Source: Chlorogloeopsis fritschii PCC 6912 (GTDB taxonomy: Bacteria; Cyanobacteriota; Cyanobacteriia; Cyanobacteriales; Nostocaceae). Taken from it: DNA of 64,000 nucleotides. Below the pieces are notes generated by a model. The model made no database searches and was not told the DNA's origin. It worked only from the letters and a program-made list of their open reading frames with translations. The stretch is from positions 62,001-126,000 of the forward strand of contig NZ_AJLN01000061.1 in assembly GCF_000317285.1 (NCBI RefSeq), written 5' to 3'. Made by a program: the position numbers and the translations under genes. Within the stretch, counting starts at the first letter, position 1, and the number at the start of each line of letters is the position of its first letter. Positions 52,266-61,818 of this stretch are shown piece after piece.

Positions 52266-53657
52266 ATGCTTGACATCCACACTTTACGCCAAGTCCCAAT
52301 CTTTGCAAAACTACCAGAACCAAGGTTGCAATGGCTACTGGAACAAGGACAAGAGGTATGGTTGCAACCAGGTGAAATTCATCGCCATCAAGGCGATCGC
52401 GCCAACCATGTTTTTGTGTTGCTTGAAGGTCAAGTGCGAATCACAAAAAAAGTCGGTAATGAAGAGATTTTGTTAGCAACTTACGAACCAAAAACCCTGT
52501 ATGGCGAATTGCCTGTTTTAATGGGTCAAGAATTTTTCTGGGCAAGTGGTTCTGCCGTGACTCGCTGCCAGATTTTTGAATTGCCAAACCAGGTATTTTG
52601 GGAAATGCTTTCGAGTTGCACTTGTGTCATGACCGCAATTCTGCGCACGATGGCAGAACGGTTGCAAGAAGTACAAACAATATCACAGCATCGAGAAAGA
52701 ATGGTAGCATTAGGCACTTTGGCAGCAGGTTTGGCTCACGAGTTGAACAACCCAGCCTCAGCCAGTCGCAGAGCGGTAGGACAATTACGCCAGACAGTGC
52801 AAGTATTACAACCATTAACCATTAAGCTGAATCAGCAGGAAATGACTTGCGCTCAAAAAGCGTTTCTTGCCGACTTGCTGCAAGATGCGATCGCCTGCGC
52901 TAAAACAGCAGTGCAACTCGATCCCTTAACGCAAAGCGATCGCGAAGATGAACTCATGCAATGGTTAGAAATACACAACATTGCAAACGCTTGGAAACTC
53001 GCTCCTACCTTTGTTTCCGCTGGAATAGACACTCAATGGTTGGAGAATATTAAGCAAAATGTCGGCAGTTTGTTACTTAGTAATGTCCTCACTTGGATAG
53101 AGGTAACGCTGCAAGAAATGGGTTTGTTAGAAGAAATAGATCATTGTACTGCGCGAATCTCCACTCTTGTTGAAGCTGTTAAAGATTATTCCTACATGGA
53201 TCGAGCACCTTTACAGGAAATAGATTTACATGAGGGTATAGAAAGTACTTTAACCATCTTGAGTCACAAGTTGAACCAAGGTGTGGTAGTAACGCGGGAG
53301 TATGACTGTGAACTGCCGCGTATTAATGTCTATGGCAGAGACTTAAATCAAGTTTGGACGAATTTGATTGACAATGCTATTGATGCTATCAATGGGCAAG
53401 GGCAAATCTGGATTCGTACTAGTTGCGAAAGTGACTTTTTGCTAGTGGAAATTGCTGATAATGGGCTTGGCATTCCCCCAGAAATTTTGTCCCATATTTT
53501 CGAGCCGTTTTTTACTACCAAAGGAGTGGGTAAAGGCACAGGGTTAGGTTTACACATTGCTTATCGCATCGTTGTGGGACAACATCATGGCGATATTCGG
53601 GTTTTTTCTCAACCAGGAGATACGAGGTTTCAAGTCCGTCTGCCAATAAGTTTGTGA
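52266..53657 (+). CDS. Histidine kinase with cyclic-nucleotide-binding-like sensor domain (second copy)
   Basis: 463 residues from ATG 52266. Same architecture as the gene upstream: CRP-type sensor (about 5-130, [16 protein letters not shown]), H158 in [15 protein letters not shown], the same long linker ([36 protein letters not shown]) and a full ATPase domain ([31 protein letters not shown]). The frame is open back to ATG 52077, which overlaps the stop of the first kinase, but those 63 codons come from repeat-like DNA and were left out. The sensor domains differ far more than the kinase parts, suggesting duplicated kinases with different inputs into one pathway. Confidence 0.9.
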   Translation: MLDIHTLRQVPIFAKLPEPRLQWLLEQGQEVWLQPGEIHRHQGDRANHVFVLLEGQVRITKKVGNEEILLATYEPKTLYGELPVLMGQEFFWASGSAVTRCQIFELPNQVFWEMLSSCTCVMTAILRTMAERLQEVQTISQHRERMVALGTLAAGLAHELNNPASASRRAVGQLRQTVQVLQPLTIKLNQQEMTCAQKAFLADLLQDAIACAKTAVQLDPLTQSDREDELMQWLEIHNIANAWKLAPTFVSAGIDTQWLENIKQNVGSLLLSNVLTWIEVTLQEMGLLEEIDHCTARISTLVEAVKDYSYMDRAPLQEIDLHEGIESTLTILSHKLNQGVVVTREYDCELPRINVYGRDLNQVWTNLIDNAIDAINGQGQIWIRTSCESDFLLVEIADNGLGIPPEILSHIFEPFFTTKGVGKGTGLGLHIAYRIVVGQHHGDIRVFSQPGDTRFQVRLPISL

Positions 53658-53701
53658 TGAATGATTGGCATTCGAGAAAAATACAAATAAGGAGATTAAT
53701 C

Positions 53702-54571
53702 ATGGCTGACAACACACAAAAAGTCTGGTTTATTACTGGTAGTTCAACGGGATTTGGGCGTGTTCTAGCTGAGACAGTACTTGAGGAAGGAAATTGCGTC
53801 ATTGCCACTGCCCGCAAGCCAGAACAACTTAATGACCTAATTACTCAGTATCCAGAGACAGCAAAAGCCATCCGCCTTGATGTTACCAATCCGCAGGAAG
53901 TCAGTGAGGCAGTTAATTCCGCTCTCGATGCCTTTGGTCGCATTGATGTGCTGGTCAACAATGCTGGTTACGGCGCGGTCGGGGCGCTGGAAGAGTTTAG
54001 CGATGAAGCGATTCGCCGTCAGTTCGAGACTAACCTCTTGGGCGCACTCAACGTAATGCGGGCGGTACTACCAAGTATGCGGCAGCAACGTAGCGGTCAT
54101 ATTCTTAACATTTCATCAGTAGGTGGTTTCGTTTCTTTTCCTGGCAGTGGTATTTACTGCAGCACGAAGTTTGCCCTGGAAGGGTTGTCGGAAGCACTGG
54201 CGCAGGAAGTTAAACCATTGGGAATTAAAGTGACAATTATTGAGCCTGGTGCTTTTCGGACTGACTTTGGCGGTCGGTCTTTAATTACACCTGAACAATC
54301 AATTGATGACTACGCCTCTACTAGCGGTGCGATGATCCAGTGGATTCGCGAAAATGATGGCAAACAACCAGGCGACCCGAAAAAGGCAGCGAAGGCGATG
54401 ATACAAGTGGTTGAAAGCGATAACCCACCGTTGAGATTGGCTCTGGGAGCAGATGCCGTGAATGCAATTAGTGAAAAATTGGAGTCAGTCAAAGCAGAAC
54501 TTGAAGCTTGGAAACAGGTTGCGATTGACACTGCATTTGAAGGAGTTGAGGTTGGCGCGATCGGTGGATAA
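53702..54571 (+). CDS. Short-chain dehydrogenase/reductase (SDR)
   Basis: 289 residues. Cofactor motif TGSSTGFG at the N-terminus, NNAGYG, and the catalytic Y-x3-K in [10 protein letters not shown]. It is a classical SDR with an extended C-terminus, related to proteins of the oxidoreductase type acting on ketones or aldehydes. AAGGAG about eight bases before ATG 53702 fixes the start. It follows the second kinase by 44 bases and precedes an aldo/keto reductase, so it may be an output gene of the redox-type signalling cluster. Substrate unknown. Confidence 0.9.
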   Translation: MADNTQKVWFITGSSTGFGRVLAETVLEEGNCVIATARKPEQLNDLITQYPETAKAIRLDVTNPQEVSEAVNSALDAFGRIDVLVNNAGYGAVGALEEFSDEAIRRQFETNLLGALNVMRAVLPSMRQQRSGHILNISSVGGFVSFPGSGIYCSTKFALEGLSEALAQEVKPLGIKVTIIEPGAFRTDFGGRSLITPEQSIDDYASTSGAMIQWIRENDGKQPGDPKKAAKAMIQVVESDNPPLRLALGADAVNAISEKLESVKAELEAWKQVAIDTAFEGVEVGAIGG

Positions 54572-54582
54572 GGGAAAGGGAA

Positions 54583-54620
54583 TAGGGTTGGGGGAACAGG
54601 GAACGGGGAACGGGCAACAG
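54583..54620. repeat. GGAACGG-type heptamers before the aldo/keto reductase
   Basis: A few units of GGGGAAC and GGAACGG type between the SDR and the aldo/keto reductase, ending 28 bases before the next ATG. It belongs to the same short-repeat family found elsewhere in the window. Confidence 0.6.
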
Positions 54621-54647
54621 ATAACTTTAATAAAAAAGAAAAAACCA

Positions 54648-55628
<981 letters not shown>

Positions 55629-55643
55629 GTCATTTAGAGAGAA

Positions 55644-55715
<72 letters not shown>

Positions 55716-55787
55716 AGAACTTTTTATCTTAACATAAAATAGCAGGATTTCACAAGAGAATCATAGCAGCACTCCACTTTTCCAGTT

Positions 55788-56522
55788 TCATGAATCTCCT
55801 TGTGGGTACTCCTCCCACAAGGTTGTAATTTCCCGCAAACTTTGATGATTGCCGTTACCTAAGATTAAATGATCTAGCAATGGAATACCCAAAAATTGCG
55901 CCCCTGCTAGCAACTGCCGGGTAAGTTCGATATCTTCGCTACTAGGTTCAATGTTACCTGAAGGGTGATTGTGTGCAACTATTACTCGTGTTGCACCTTG
56001 GCGAATCACTTCTCGAAAAATTTCGCGGGGAGGTGCTAGGGTTTCGGTGGCAGTGCCAATAGTAATTACCTGCGTTCCCAGCAAGCGATTTTTCACATCT
56101 AACAGCAAAACTGCGAAACGCTCATTTGTTTGCCACATCAAGTCTTGGCTGAGAGCAGCAGCGGCAGCAGCTGGACTATCAATCGGTGTGCGATCTAAAG
56201 GACGAGATTGAAAGGCGCGTTTGCCTAATTCAATTGCTGCTAGTATGGTAGTTGCTTTTGCCGGGCCAATGCCAGGAATTTGCATTAATTCAGCAGCGCT
56301 AATGTCTCGCAACACTGCTAAGGGATCGCGATCGCATTTACTCAATTCGTGTAAGATAAATTGTCCCAAACCCACAGCTGAGAGTTTTCCTGCTCCTTGC
56401 CCAGTGCCAAGCAGAATTGCAATTAATTCAGCAGTAGATAAAACTTTAGAACCATGAGCCAACAACCGCTCTCGCGGACGCTCGGTCTCAGGCATATCAG
56501 CAATTCTGAGACAATAAGTCAT
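55788..56522 (-). CDS. radC: RadC/YeeS family JAB-domain protein
   Basis: 244 residues. N-terminal helix-hairpin-helix part ([23 protein letters not shown]) and a C-terminal JAB metalloprotease-like domain with the JAMM residues in AHNHPSGN, followed by [12 protein letters not shown] and LLDHLILG. Despite its name, its role in DNA repair is not established. Complete length for a chromosomal RadC. It stands between tRNA-Val and the PRK-like gene, all on the minus strand, as an independent unit. Confidence 0.92.
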   Translation of the reverse strand: MTYCLRIADMPETERPRERLLAHGSKVLSTAELIAILLGTGQGAGKLSAVGLGQFILHELSKCDRDPLAVLRDISAAELMQIPGIGPAKATTILAAIELGKRAFQSRPLDRTPIDSPAAAAAALSQDLMWQTNERFAVLLLDVKNRLLGTQVITIGTATETLAPPREIFREVIRQGATRVIVAHNHPSGNIEPSSEDIELTRQLLAGAQFLGIPLLDHLILGNGNHQSLREITTLWEEYPQGDS

Positions 56523-56627
56523 AGCAAATCCAGGGAATTACGCTCGCAGAGTATCTATACTCTAGTTATCCCCTGAAAACTCTCAAAATATAACCGATTT
56601 GACTAAATATTTAAAATTTTTTCTCCA

Positions 56628-56676
56628 AGCTAATAGCTAATTATTTTCACCATTAGCTATTAGCCATTAGCTATTA
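56628..56676. repeat. GCTATTA-type inverted repeat
   Basis: AGCTAATAGCTAAT at 56628-56641 faces ATTAGCTATTAGCCATTAGC from 56652. It can form a hairpin just after the PRK-like gene. The same units (GCTAATAGCTAATGGC) follow ndhF at 759-785. Confidence 0.65.
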
Positions 56677-56680
56677 ACTA

Positions 56681-57613
56681 CTAATGTATTTGTGTTGCTT
56701 TGAGCATATGGTAAGTAATCAAAAGCTGGGTAAGGGCGAGGGGATAGCTTTGAATTGTTTCGCCAGTGGTGCCAGCAACTTTGCCTAACTCTGGATTGCT
56801 GTCGCGATCGCATATATTCCTCAAGTGAGGCATATCCGAGCAAATAAGATGTTCTAGCTTATTAACTTGTTCTAAGGTAGCATGACCGTCAACTTCTAAA
56901 ACATCAACAGGTTTACCCATATCCCGATCTAATCCCAAACGAATTGCTGACATAAAATTCTGATCGAGACCAAGAATTTGGGTGAAATTCGGATGGGGAA
57001 TTGTTGGACGCAAGACTAAACGCACGTTTAAATGTCCGTTCACTTGATTCAAATCATCGTTAGGCGGGTAAAAACTTATTACTATATCTGACCATTGTCG
57101 CTGCGGACGAATAAACTGTTCAGAATCGGGTTCTCGCTTTTCTAGTTCTGCCAACACTTGTTCTTCTGTATAGCCGCGCTTTTGTGTATCTCGCTTGACT
57201 TTCCAAGTAGCACGCAATTCTTCAGGAGGTGCGAGGTAAACTTTTACATCATAGGAATCGCGGGCTGTGCGAGTTGAATAACCAAGTAAGCCCTCAACAA
57301 TCACAAATTTATTTGGTTTTATATATACTGGCGGCTCAAATGTACCTGTTTTGTGACTGTAAACTGGTTTGAGAATGGGCTGCCCTATTCTCAGCAGTGA
57401 CAAATGCTGCTGCATAATATCTAGATGGTTGCAGTCGGGGTGAAGAGCTGTGATGCCAATTTCCGCGCGTTGCTTGCGATCATAGCGATGATAATCATCC
57501 GTACAAATAACTGTAACATTTTCCGGGCCGAGCACCTGAGCAATTCCTTTTGTCAGTGTAGTTTTTCCAGCAGCGCTGTCACCAACAATACCAAGAATAA
57601 TTGGACGGCTCAT
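56681..57613 (-). CDS. Phosphoribulokinase/uridine kinase family protein, PRK-like
   Basis: 310 residues. Walker A is GDSAAGKTT (residues 11-19), and CTDDYHRYDRKQR, HPDCNHLDIM and KPVYSHKTGTFEPP follow the phosphoribulokinase pattern. In the Calvin-cycle PRK of cyanobacteria the P-loop is, from memory, GDSGCGKST with a redox-active Cys; here that position is Ala15, while C37 in VICTDDYH is kept. The regulatory disulphide therefore cannot form as usual. It is a paralogue and probably not the main Calvin enzyme. The substrate (ribulose 5-phosphate or another sugar or nucleoside) is uncertain. Confidence 0.8.
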   Translation of the reverse strand: MSRPIILGIVGDSAAGKTTLTKGIAQVLGPENVTVICTDDYHRYDRKQRAEIGITALHPDCNHLDIMQQHLSLLRIGQPILKPVYSHKTGTFEPPVYIKPNKFVIVEGLLGYSTRTARDSYDVKVYLAPPEELRATWKVKRDTQKRGYTEEQVLAELEKREPDSEQFIRPQRQWSDIVISFYPPNDDLNQVNGHLNVRLVLRPTIPHPNFTQILGLDQNFMSAIRLGLDRDMGKPVDVLEVDGHATLEQVNKLEHLICSDMPHLRNICDRDSNPELGKVAGTTGETIQSYPLALTQLLITYHMLKATQIH

Positions 57614-58053
57614 GCTTCTCCCCCTTGTAAGTGGCAGTTACAGTAAAGTGCAATTTTGGATTGTATGTTAGTTTACTAATTCTATAAATTTGTGAAATAT
57701 AACTCAAGGAGTAGAAAGAGTATTGCTATGCAAATTAATCACTAAATATTAAAAAAATCATTTAATAATCAAGGGCCGTTGCCTTTGACTACAATTTGTG
57801 TCGATTTTTATAAATTAATTAATAAACGCTAACGTCTTGAGAAATTAGAAGCGATCGCTTATCGGTTTTAGTCAGTGTACTCTGAGTATTTCCTAATTCA
57901 AATTGATATTAGCTGAGAAAATTTGAACCGCTAGATTATTGTTGTAATGTAGTAGTCGCAGAACAAAAGTTAAGTTTGTTTGCTTTCGATTATTTTGTCG
58001 ATATATACCCAATCAAAAATTTAACTAATTTGAGCAAATGCGCCCCACATCCT
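57614..58053. other. Divergent intergenic region between PRK-like and methyltransferase genes
   Basis: A/T-rich, no gene. It contains GTATGTTAGTTTAC at 57663-57676, a formal NtcA-type GTA-N8-TAC match, about 50 bases before the PRK-like gene. Downstream spacing to a TAACTG box is 22 bases, so a promoter is conceivable but the box is not canonical. Confidence 0.4.
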
Positions 58054-58716
58054 ATGGCAAATCAGACTATTGGTTTAACACAACAACTTTATGACTACTT
58101 GCTCTCCGTGTCTGTGCGGGAGCCGGAAATTTTAACCCAATTGCGACAAGAAACAGCAAAGCATCCAATGGCTGAGATGCAGATTGCACCAGAACAAGGA
58201 CAATTTATGGGATTGTTGGTGCAGTTGATCGGAGCAAAGAAAACTCTGGATATTGGTGTCTTTACTGGCTACAGCTCTCTGGTGGTGGCATTGGCATTAC
58301 CAGCAGATGGCAAGGTAGTGGCTTGTGATGTCAGTGAAGAGTATACAGCTATTGCCCGTCGCTACTGGCAGCAAGCGGGAGTGGCAGAGAAAATTGAATT
58401 GCACATTGCTCCAGCCCTGGAAACATTAGAGCAGTTGCTAGCAGCGGGGGAAGAGGAAACCTTTGATTTTGCCTTCATTGACGCTGACAAAAGCAACTAT
58501 GAGAATTATTACGAATTGGCTTTGCAACTTGTACGTCCAAAAGGCTTGATTGCGATCGATAACGTGTTATGGTCAGGTCGGGTAGCCGATCGCCATGTCC
58601 AAGACAATCGCACTAACAAAATTCGTGGTTTGAATCAGAAACTACATCAAGACCAAAGAGTGACGATTAGCATGGTGCCAATTGCAGATGGTTTGACTTT
58701 AGCAATGAAAAATTGA
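58054..58716 (+). CDS. Class I SAM-dependent O-methyltransferase
   Basis: 220 residues from ATG 58054 (MANQTIGLTQQLYDYLLSVS), similar to caffeoyl-CoA/catechol O-methyltransferases. SAM-binding motif I is TLDIGVFTGYSSLVVALAL, motif II VVACDVSEEY, and the metal/substrate region FDFAFIDADKSNYENYYE carries the acidic residues that hold Mg2+. The substrate is unknown; cyanobacterial members methylate catechols and related phenolics. The frame extends upstream without family similarity, so the shorter start was taken. Confidence 0.92.
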   Translation: MANQTIGLTQQLYDYLLSVSVREPEILTQLRQETAKHPMAEMQIAPEQGQFMGLLVQLIGAKKTLDIGVFTGYSSLVVALALPADGKVVACDVSEEYTAIARRYWQQAGVAEKIELHIAPALETLEQLLAAGEEETFDFAFIDADKSNYENYYELALQLVRPKGLIAIDNVLWSGRVADRHVQDNRTNKIRGLNQKLHQDQRVTISMVPIADGLTLAMKN

Positions 58717-58722
58717 ATTGGG

Positions 58723-58741
58723 AACGGGTAAGATACCCGTT
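58723..58741. terminator. Hairpin between convergent genes
   Basis: AACGGGTA / TACCCGTT with a three-base loop, seven bases after the methyltransferase stop and upstream of the convergent trhO 3' end. The T-runs are modest. Confidence 0.55.
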
Positions 58742-58771
58742 TCACAAAAACAAATTTTTCAAGTTTAATTT

Positions 58772-59656
58772 TTATTCATTTTTATATATTTGCAGTTGGC
58801 GCAGTTTTTCCTGCTGACGCTTTCTTTTCTCCTCTGTCAGACTATCAAAACAGTAGGGACAAGAAATTCCCTCTTCGTACTTTGGAGAAGTTTTATCAAT
58901 TTCTGAGATCGGATGCCCACAGCTAGCACACATTTGGTGGGTGCCAGATTCTAACCCATGACTCACTGCCACGCGTTCATCGAAAACAAAACACTCTCCT
59001 TCCCACAAACTTTCTTCTGCTGGAACTTCCTCTAAATATTTGAGAATACCACCTTTAAGGTGATAAACTTCTTGAAATCCTTGGGAAAGCATAAAAGCCG
59101 AAGCTTTCTCACAACGAATCCCGCCAGTACAAAATAGCGCCACTTTCTTGTGCTGATTCGGATCGAGCTGCTTGCCAATATAGTCTGGAAATTGGCGAAA
59201 TGATACCGTGTTTGGATTTTGCGCTCCTTTAAAAGTGCCAATACTCACTTCATAATCATTGCGAGTGTCAATCACTGTCACTTCTGGATCGGAAATAATC
59301 GCATTCCAGTCTTTGGGACTTACATAAGTTCCCACACCTTCATTAGGGTTAACTTCAGGCAGCCCAATAGTGACAATTTCTTTTTTCAGACGTACTTTCA
59401 TCCGCTCATACGGAGGGGAGCCAGCAAAAGACTCCTTGTGTTCCAAGTCAGCAAGGCGCGGATCGGAACGCAAAAACGATAATACTGCGTCTACGCTCTG
59501 ACGCGAGCCAACTATTGTACCGTTAATACCTTCTTGTGCCAGCAGAATCGTTCCCTTAATGCCTTGTGCTTGGCAATAAGACAATAATGGTTGTTGTTTC
59601 TCGACAAAATCTGGCAGGTTAACAAATTTATAAAATGTAGCAACAACTAACGTCAT
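58772..59656 (-). CDS. trhO: tRNA uridine(34) hydroxylase TrhO (rhodanese-like)
   Basis: 294 residues from ATG 59656. The N-terminal half is a ferredoxin-like domain ([16 protein letters not shown]), the middle a rhodanese domain with active-site C176 in [12 protein letters not shown], and the C-terminus holds a CxxC pair (CASCGHP and CPYC) for metal or structure. TrhO forms 5-hydroxyuridine at tRNA position 34 in an oxygen-dependent manner. The upstream extension to 59749 has no family similarity and was left out. Confidence 0.94.
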   Translation of the reverse strand: MTLVVATFYKFVNLPDFVEKQQPLLSYCQAQGIKGTILLAQEGINGTIVGSRQSVDAVLSFLRSDPRLADLEHKESFAGSPPYERMKVRLKKEIVTIGLPEVNPNEGVGTYVSPKDWNAIISDPEVTVIDTRNDYEVSIGTFKGAQNPNTVSFRQFPDYIGKQLDPNQHKKVALFCTGGIRCEKASAFMLSQGFQEVYHLKGGILKYLEEVPAEESLWEGECFVFDERVAVSHGLESGTHQMCASCGHPISEIDKTSPKYEEGISCPYCFDSLTEEKRKRQQEKLRQLQIYKNE

Positions 59657-59764
59657 TTCTAACTCTGTGGGAATGAAAAATACAAGATTAGGTATTGAGC
59701 AATATTTATCAATATTTATATTATCTTCCAAGCTTTGTTGAGAACTCAATTAGCACCCTAGCCC

Positions 59765-59786
59765 GCCAAGAAATTTATTTCTTGGC
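59765..59786. repeat. Perfect inverted repeat, GCCAAGAAAT stem
   Basis: Ten-base perfect stem with a two-base loop (GCCAAGAAATTTATTTCTTG then GC), between the hypothetical gene and trhO. Lacking a T-run, it could be an mRNA-stability hairpin or operator. Confidence 0.6.
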
Positions 59787-59838
59787 TAAGAGCTACAGTT
59801 TGCTCAAGTGAACTGCGATCGCTAACCTGAAAACTTGT

Positions 59839-60216
59839 TTACCGAACTTTAAAGCCTATCGGCTCTTGCTTTGCCAAACGAGTTAGCAATTCTGCTGTCA
59901 AAGATTCTCCGCTACGTCGCGCTTCCCAAGAACCAGAGTAATGTTTACTAATTTTCCACTCTCCCTGCATATAATTTTCATCTTCGGAGATTGTACCAAC
60001 ATACTTAACTGGATCTGGTGAAGTAGTCAAGTAGCTTTTGGTAAAGCTGATGCGACGCCCTATCACCTCACCATTCAACTGTGCTTCTCCGAGAAAGTTA
60101 TCATCCAAAATGTTGCCACTTAAACTATTGCCACTTTGGATAAAAACCGCTTCAAAACGAGTTGGGATTCCTTCTTGCCAGTAGGTGCCAAGCCAAGTAC
60201 CACTTAAATCTGCCAT
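59839..60216 (-). CDS. Conserved-type hypothetical protein, 125 aa
   Basis: 125 residues from ATG 60216 (MADLSGTWLGTYWQEGIPTR). The alternating short strands (FEAVFIQSGNSLSGNILDD, GEVIGRRISFTKSY, VKYVGTISEDENYMQGEWKI) suggest an all-beta barrel, lipocalin-like, in the cytoplasm. No catalytic motif. It lies in the same direction as trhO, with 182 bases and a hairpin between, so separate transcripts are likely. The 18 codons upstream of this ATG do not look like protein. Confidence 0.7.
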   Translation of the reverse strand: MADLSGTWLGTYWQEGIPTRFEAVFIQSGNSLSGNILDDNFLGEAQLNGEVIGRRISFTKSYLTTSPDPVKYVGTISEDENYMQGEWKISKHYSGSWEARRSGESLTAELLTRLAKQEPIGFKVR

Positions 60217-60355
60217 GAAATTTTTCCAACACTTTGTTTTATTGTGGCGTGAATGAAGTAGGAAGTTCAAATGCTAATCTCGCTACACTGAGTGAAGTAA
60301 TCAGCAAAAATGCTTTCTAGTCCAGCCAGCAAATTAGCGTATCGGGAGGAAAACT

Positions 60356-61300
60356 ATGAAAGCAATTGTAATTCATAATTACGGCTCGGCAGATGTGTTG
60401 CGATATGAAGATGTAGCACCACCAAAAATCAAACCCGATCAATTACTTGTCAAGGTTCATGCTGCTTGCGTTAATCCCATTGATTGGAAAATCCGCAAGG
60501 GAATGTTGAAAGTGATTACAGGTAACAAATTCCCAATGGTTTTAGGGTTGGATTTGGCAGGAGAGGTGGTAGAGGTTGGTACTAAAGTCACGCGCTTTGT
60601 GATCGGAGATCAAGTTTATGGTTCGGTGAAATTGCCTGGAGGTGCTTACGCTGAATTTGCCGCCCTACAAGAAAACCAGGCTGCTCTTAAACCTAAAAAT
60701 ATGAGTTATGAAGAAGCAGCTACTTTGCCTGTTGCAGCACTCACCGCTCTTCAAGCACTGCGCGATCTGGGTAAAATCAAGACAGGACAAACTGTGTTGG
60801 TTAACGGTGCTTCTGGTGGAGTGGGAATTTTTGCAGTGCAGATTGCCAAGGTATTCGGCGCAGAGGTAACGGGAGTTTGCAGCACGAAAAATCTAGATTT
60901 GGTTAAGTCTTTGGGAGCCGATCGCATCATTGACTACACGCAACAAGATTTTACTCAAGATACTGTCCAGTACGACATTATTTTTGATGTAGTTGTTAAA
61001 AAGTCTTTTGCTGACTGTAAAAAAGTTCTTAAGCCTAATGGAATTTACGTTACTACAATACCCACTCCACAAAACATCTTACCAGGAATATTGTCAACGT
61101 TCATTCCAGGGAAAAAAGCTAAATTTGTGCTTGCAAAACCTAACCCTCAAGATTTTGCGTACCTAAATGAATTAATTGAGGCAGGCAAAACACGCACTGT
61201 TATCGATCGCACCTATCCCCTCCAAGAATTAGCTGCTGCTCATAACTACAGTGAAAGCGAACGTGCTGTAGGGAAGATTGCGATCGCGATCGCCAGTTGA
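60356..61300 (+). CDS. Zinc-free MDR family oxidoreductase (quinone oxidoreductase-like)
   Basis: 314 residues. GroES-like N-terminal domain (VKVHAACVNPIDWKIRKG) and a Rossmann domain with the NADPH motif NGASGGVGIFAVQIAK. No zinc-binding cysteines, as in the zeta-crystallin/QOR group, so it reduces quinones or enones with NADPH. AGGAGG, five bases before ATG 60356, marks a strong ribosome site. It is transcribed alone, divergent from the 125-residue gene. Confidence 0.9.
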   Translation: MKAIVIHNYGSADVLRYEDVAPPKIKPDQLLVKVHAACVNPIDWKIRKGMLKVITGNKFPMVLGLDLAGEVVEVGTKVTRFVIGDQVYGSVKLPGGAYAEFAALQENQAALKPKNMSYEEAATLPVAALTALQALRDLGKIKTGQTVLVNGASGGVGIFAVQIAKVFGAEVTGVCSTKNLDLVKSLGADRIIDYTQQDFTQDTVQYDIIFDVVVKKSFADCKKVLKPNGIYVTTIPTPQNILPGILSTFIPGKKAKFVLAKPNPQDFAYLNELIEAGKTRTVIDRTYPLQELAAAHNYSESERAVGKIAIAIAS

Positions 61301-61818
61301 TCGTTTTTGAGAGAAGAGTGGATTGGGAATTGGGGAACTCACAATCTCCGCGATCGCAGGGATGCTATTGGCAAATAGGGGGTAAGACCCATTATTTCCC
61401 AACTGCATCCTCTAAATAATTCGGAAATCTTCAAAGCCTTTTATCTTTTAAAAAGTAGCTATTAACTGACTGATTTTTGCCAGCACAAATGCGAGTATAA
61501 AGTGAAGTTTTGTTGCTGCAAGTTAGTAACGTAGTTGCAACTTTTGCCATCATCTTAATTTCAAAAAATTAAACTATTTAAAATAGTATTTCCGAAAACA
61601 CTTTTATACACAAATGTGTGCATCAGCTCATTTTTTTTACAAATATTTATGAATAAAAATTTACAGAAATTTGAAAAAAATGGTATATCTAGTTACTTTA
61701 TGCTGAAAAAGTATCAAACTAATATCAAACGTACATGACATTTTTAGTAAAAGTTTACTCAATGAAGTAAGCTTAATAACTCTGGCTAAAATTACTTCAT
61801 GAAAGCGACGCAATTGTT
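61301..61818. other. Upstream region of the urea transporter operon
   Basis: No gene. It begins with GGGAATT-type short repeats (61320-61335), continues A/T-rich, and contains the NtcA-type promoter at 61683-61725. About 90 bases of leader separate the promoter from urtA. Confidence 0.5.
61683..61725 (+). promoter_or_regulatory. NtcA-activated promoter of urtA
   Basis: GTATATCTAGTTAC (61683-61696) is an exact GTA-N8-TAC NtcA site. TAATAT at 61720-61725 fits the -10 consensus TAN3T. The 23 bases between them match the usual 22-23 spacing of NtcA-dependent promoters. Urea transport genes of Anabaena are known to be under NtcA control, so nitrogen limitation should activate this operon. Confidence 0.8.
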
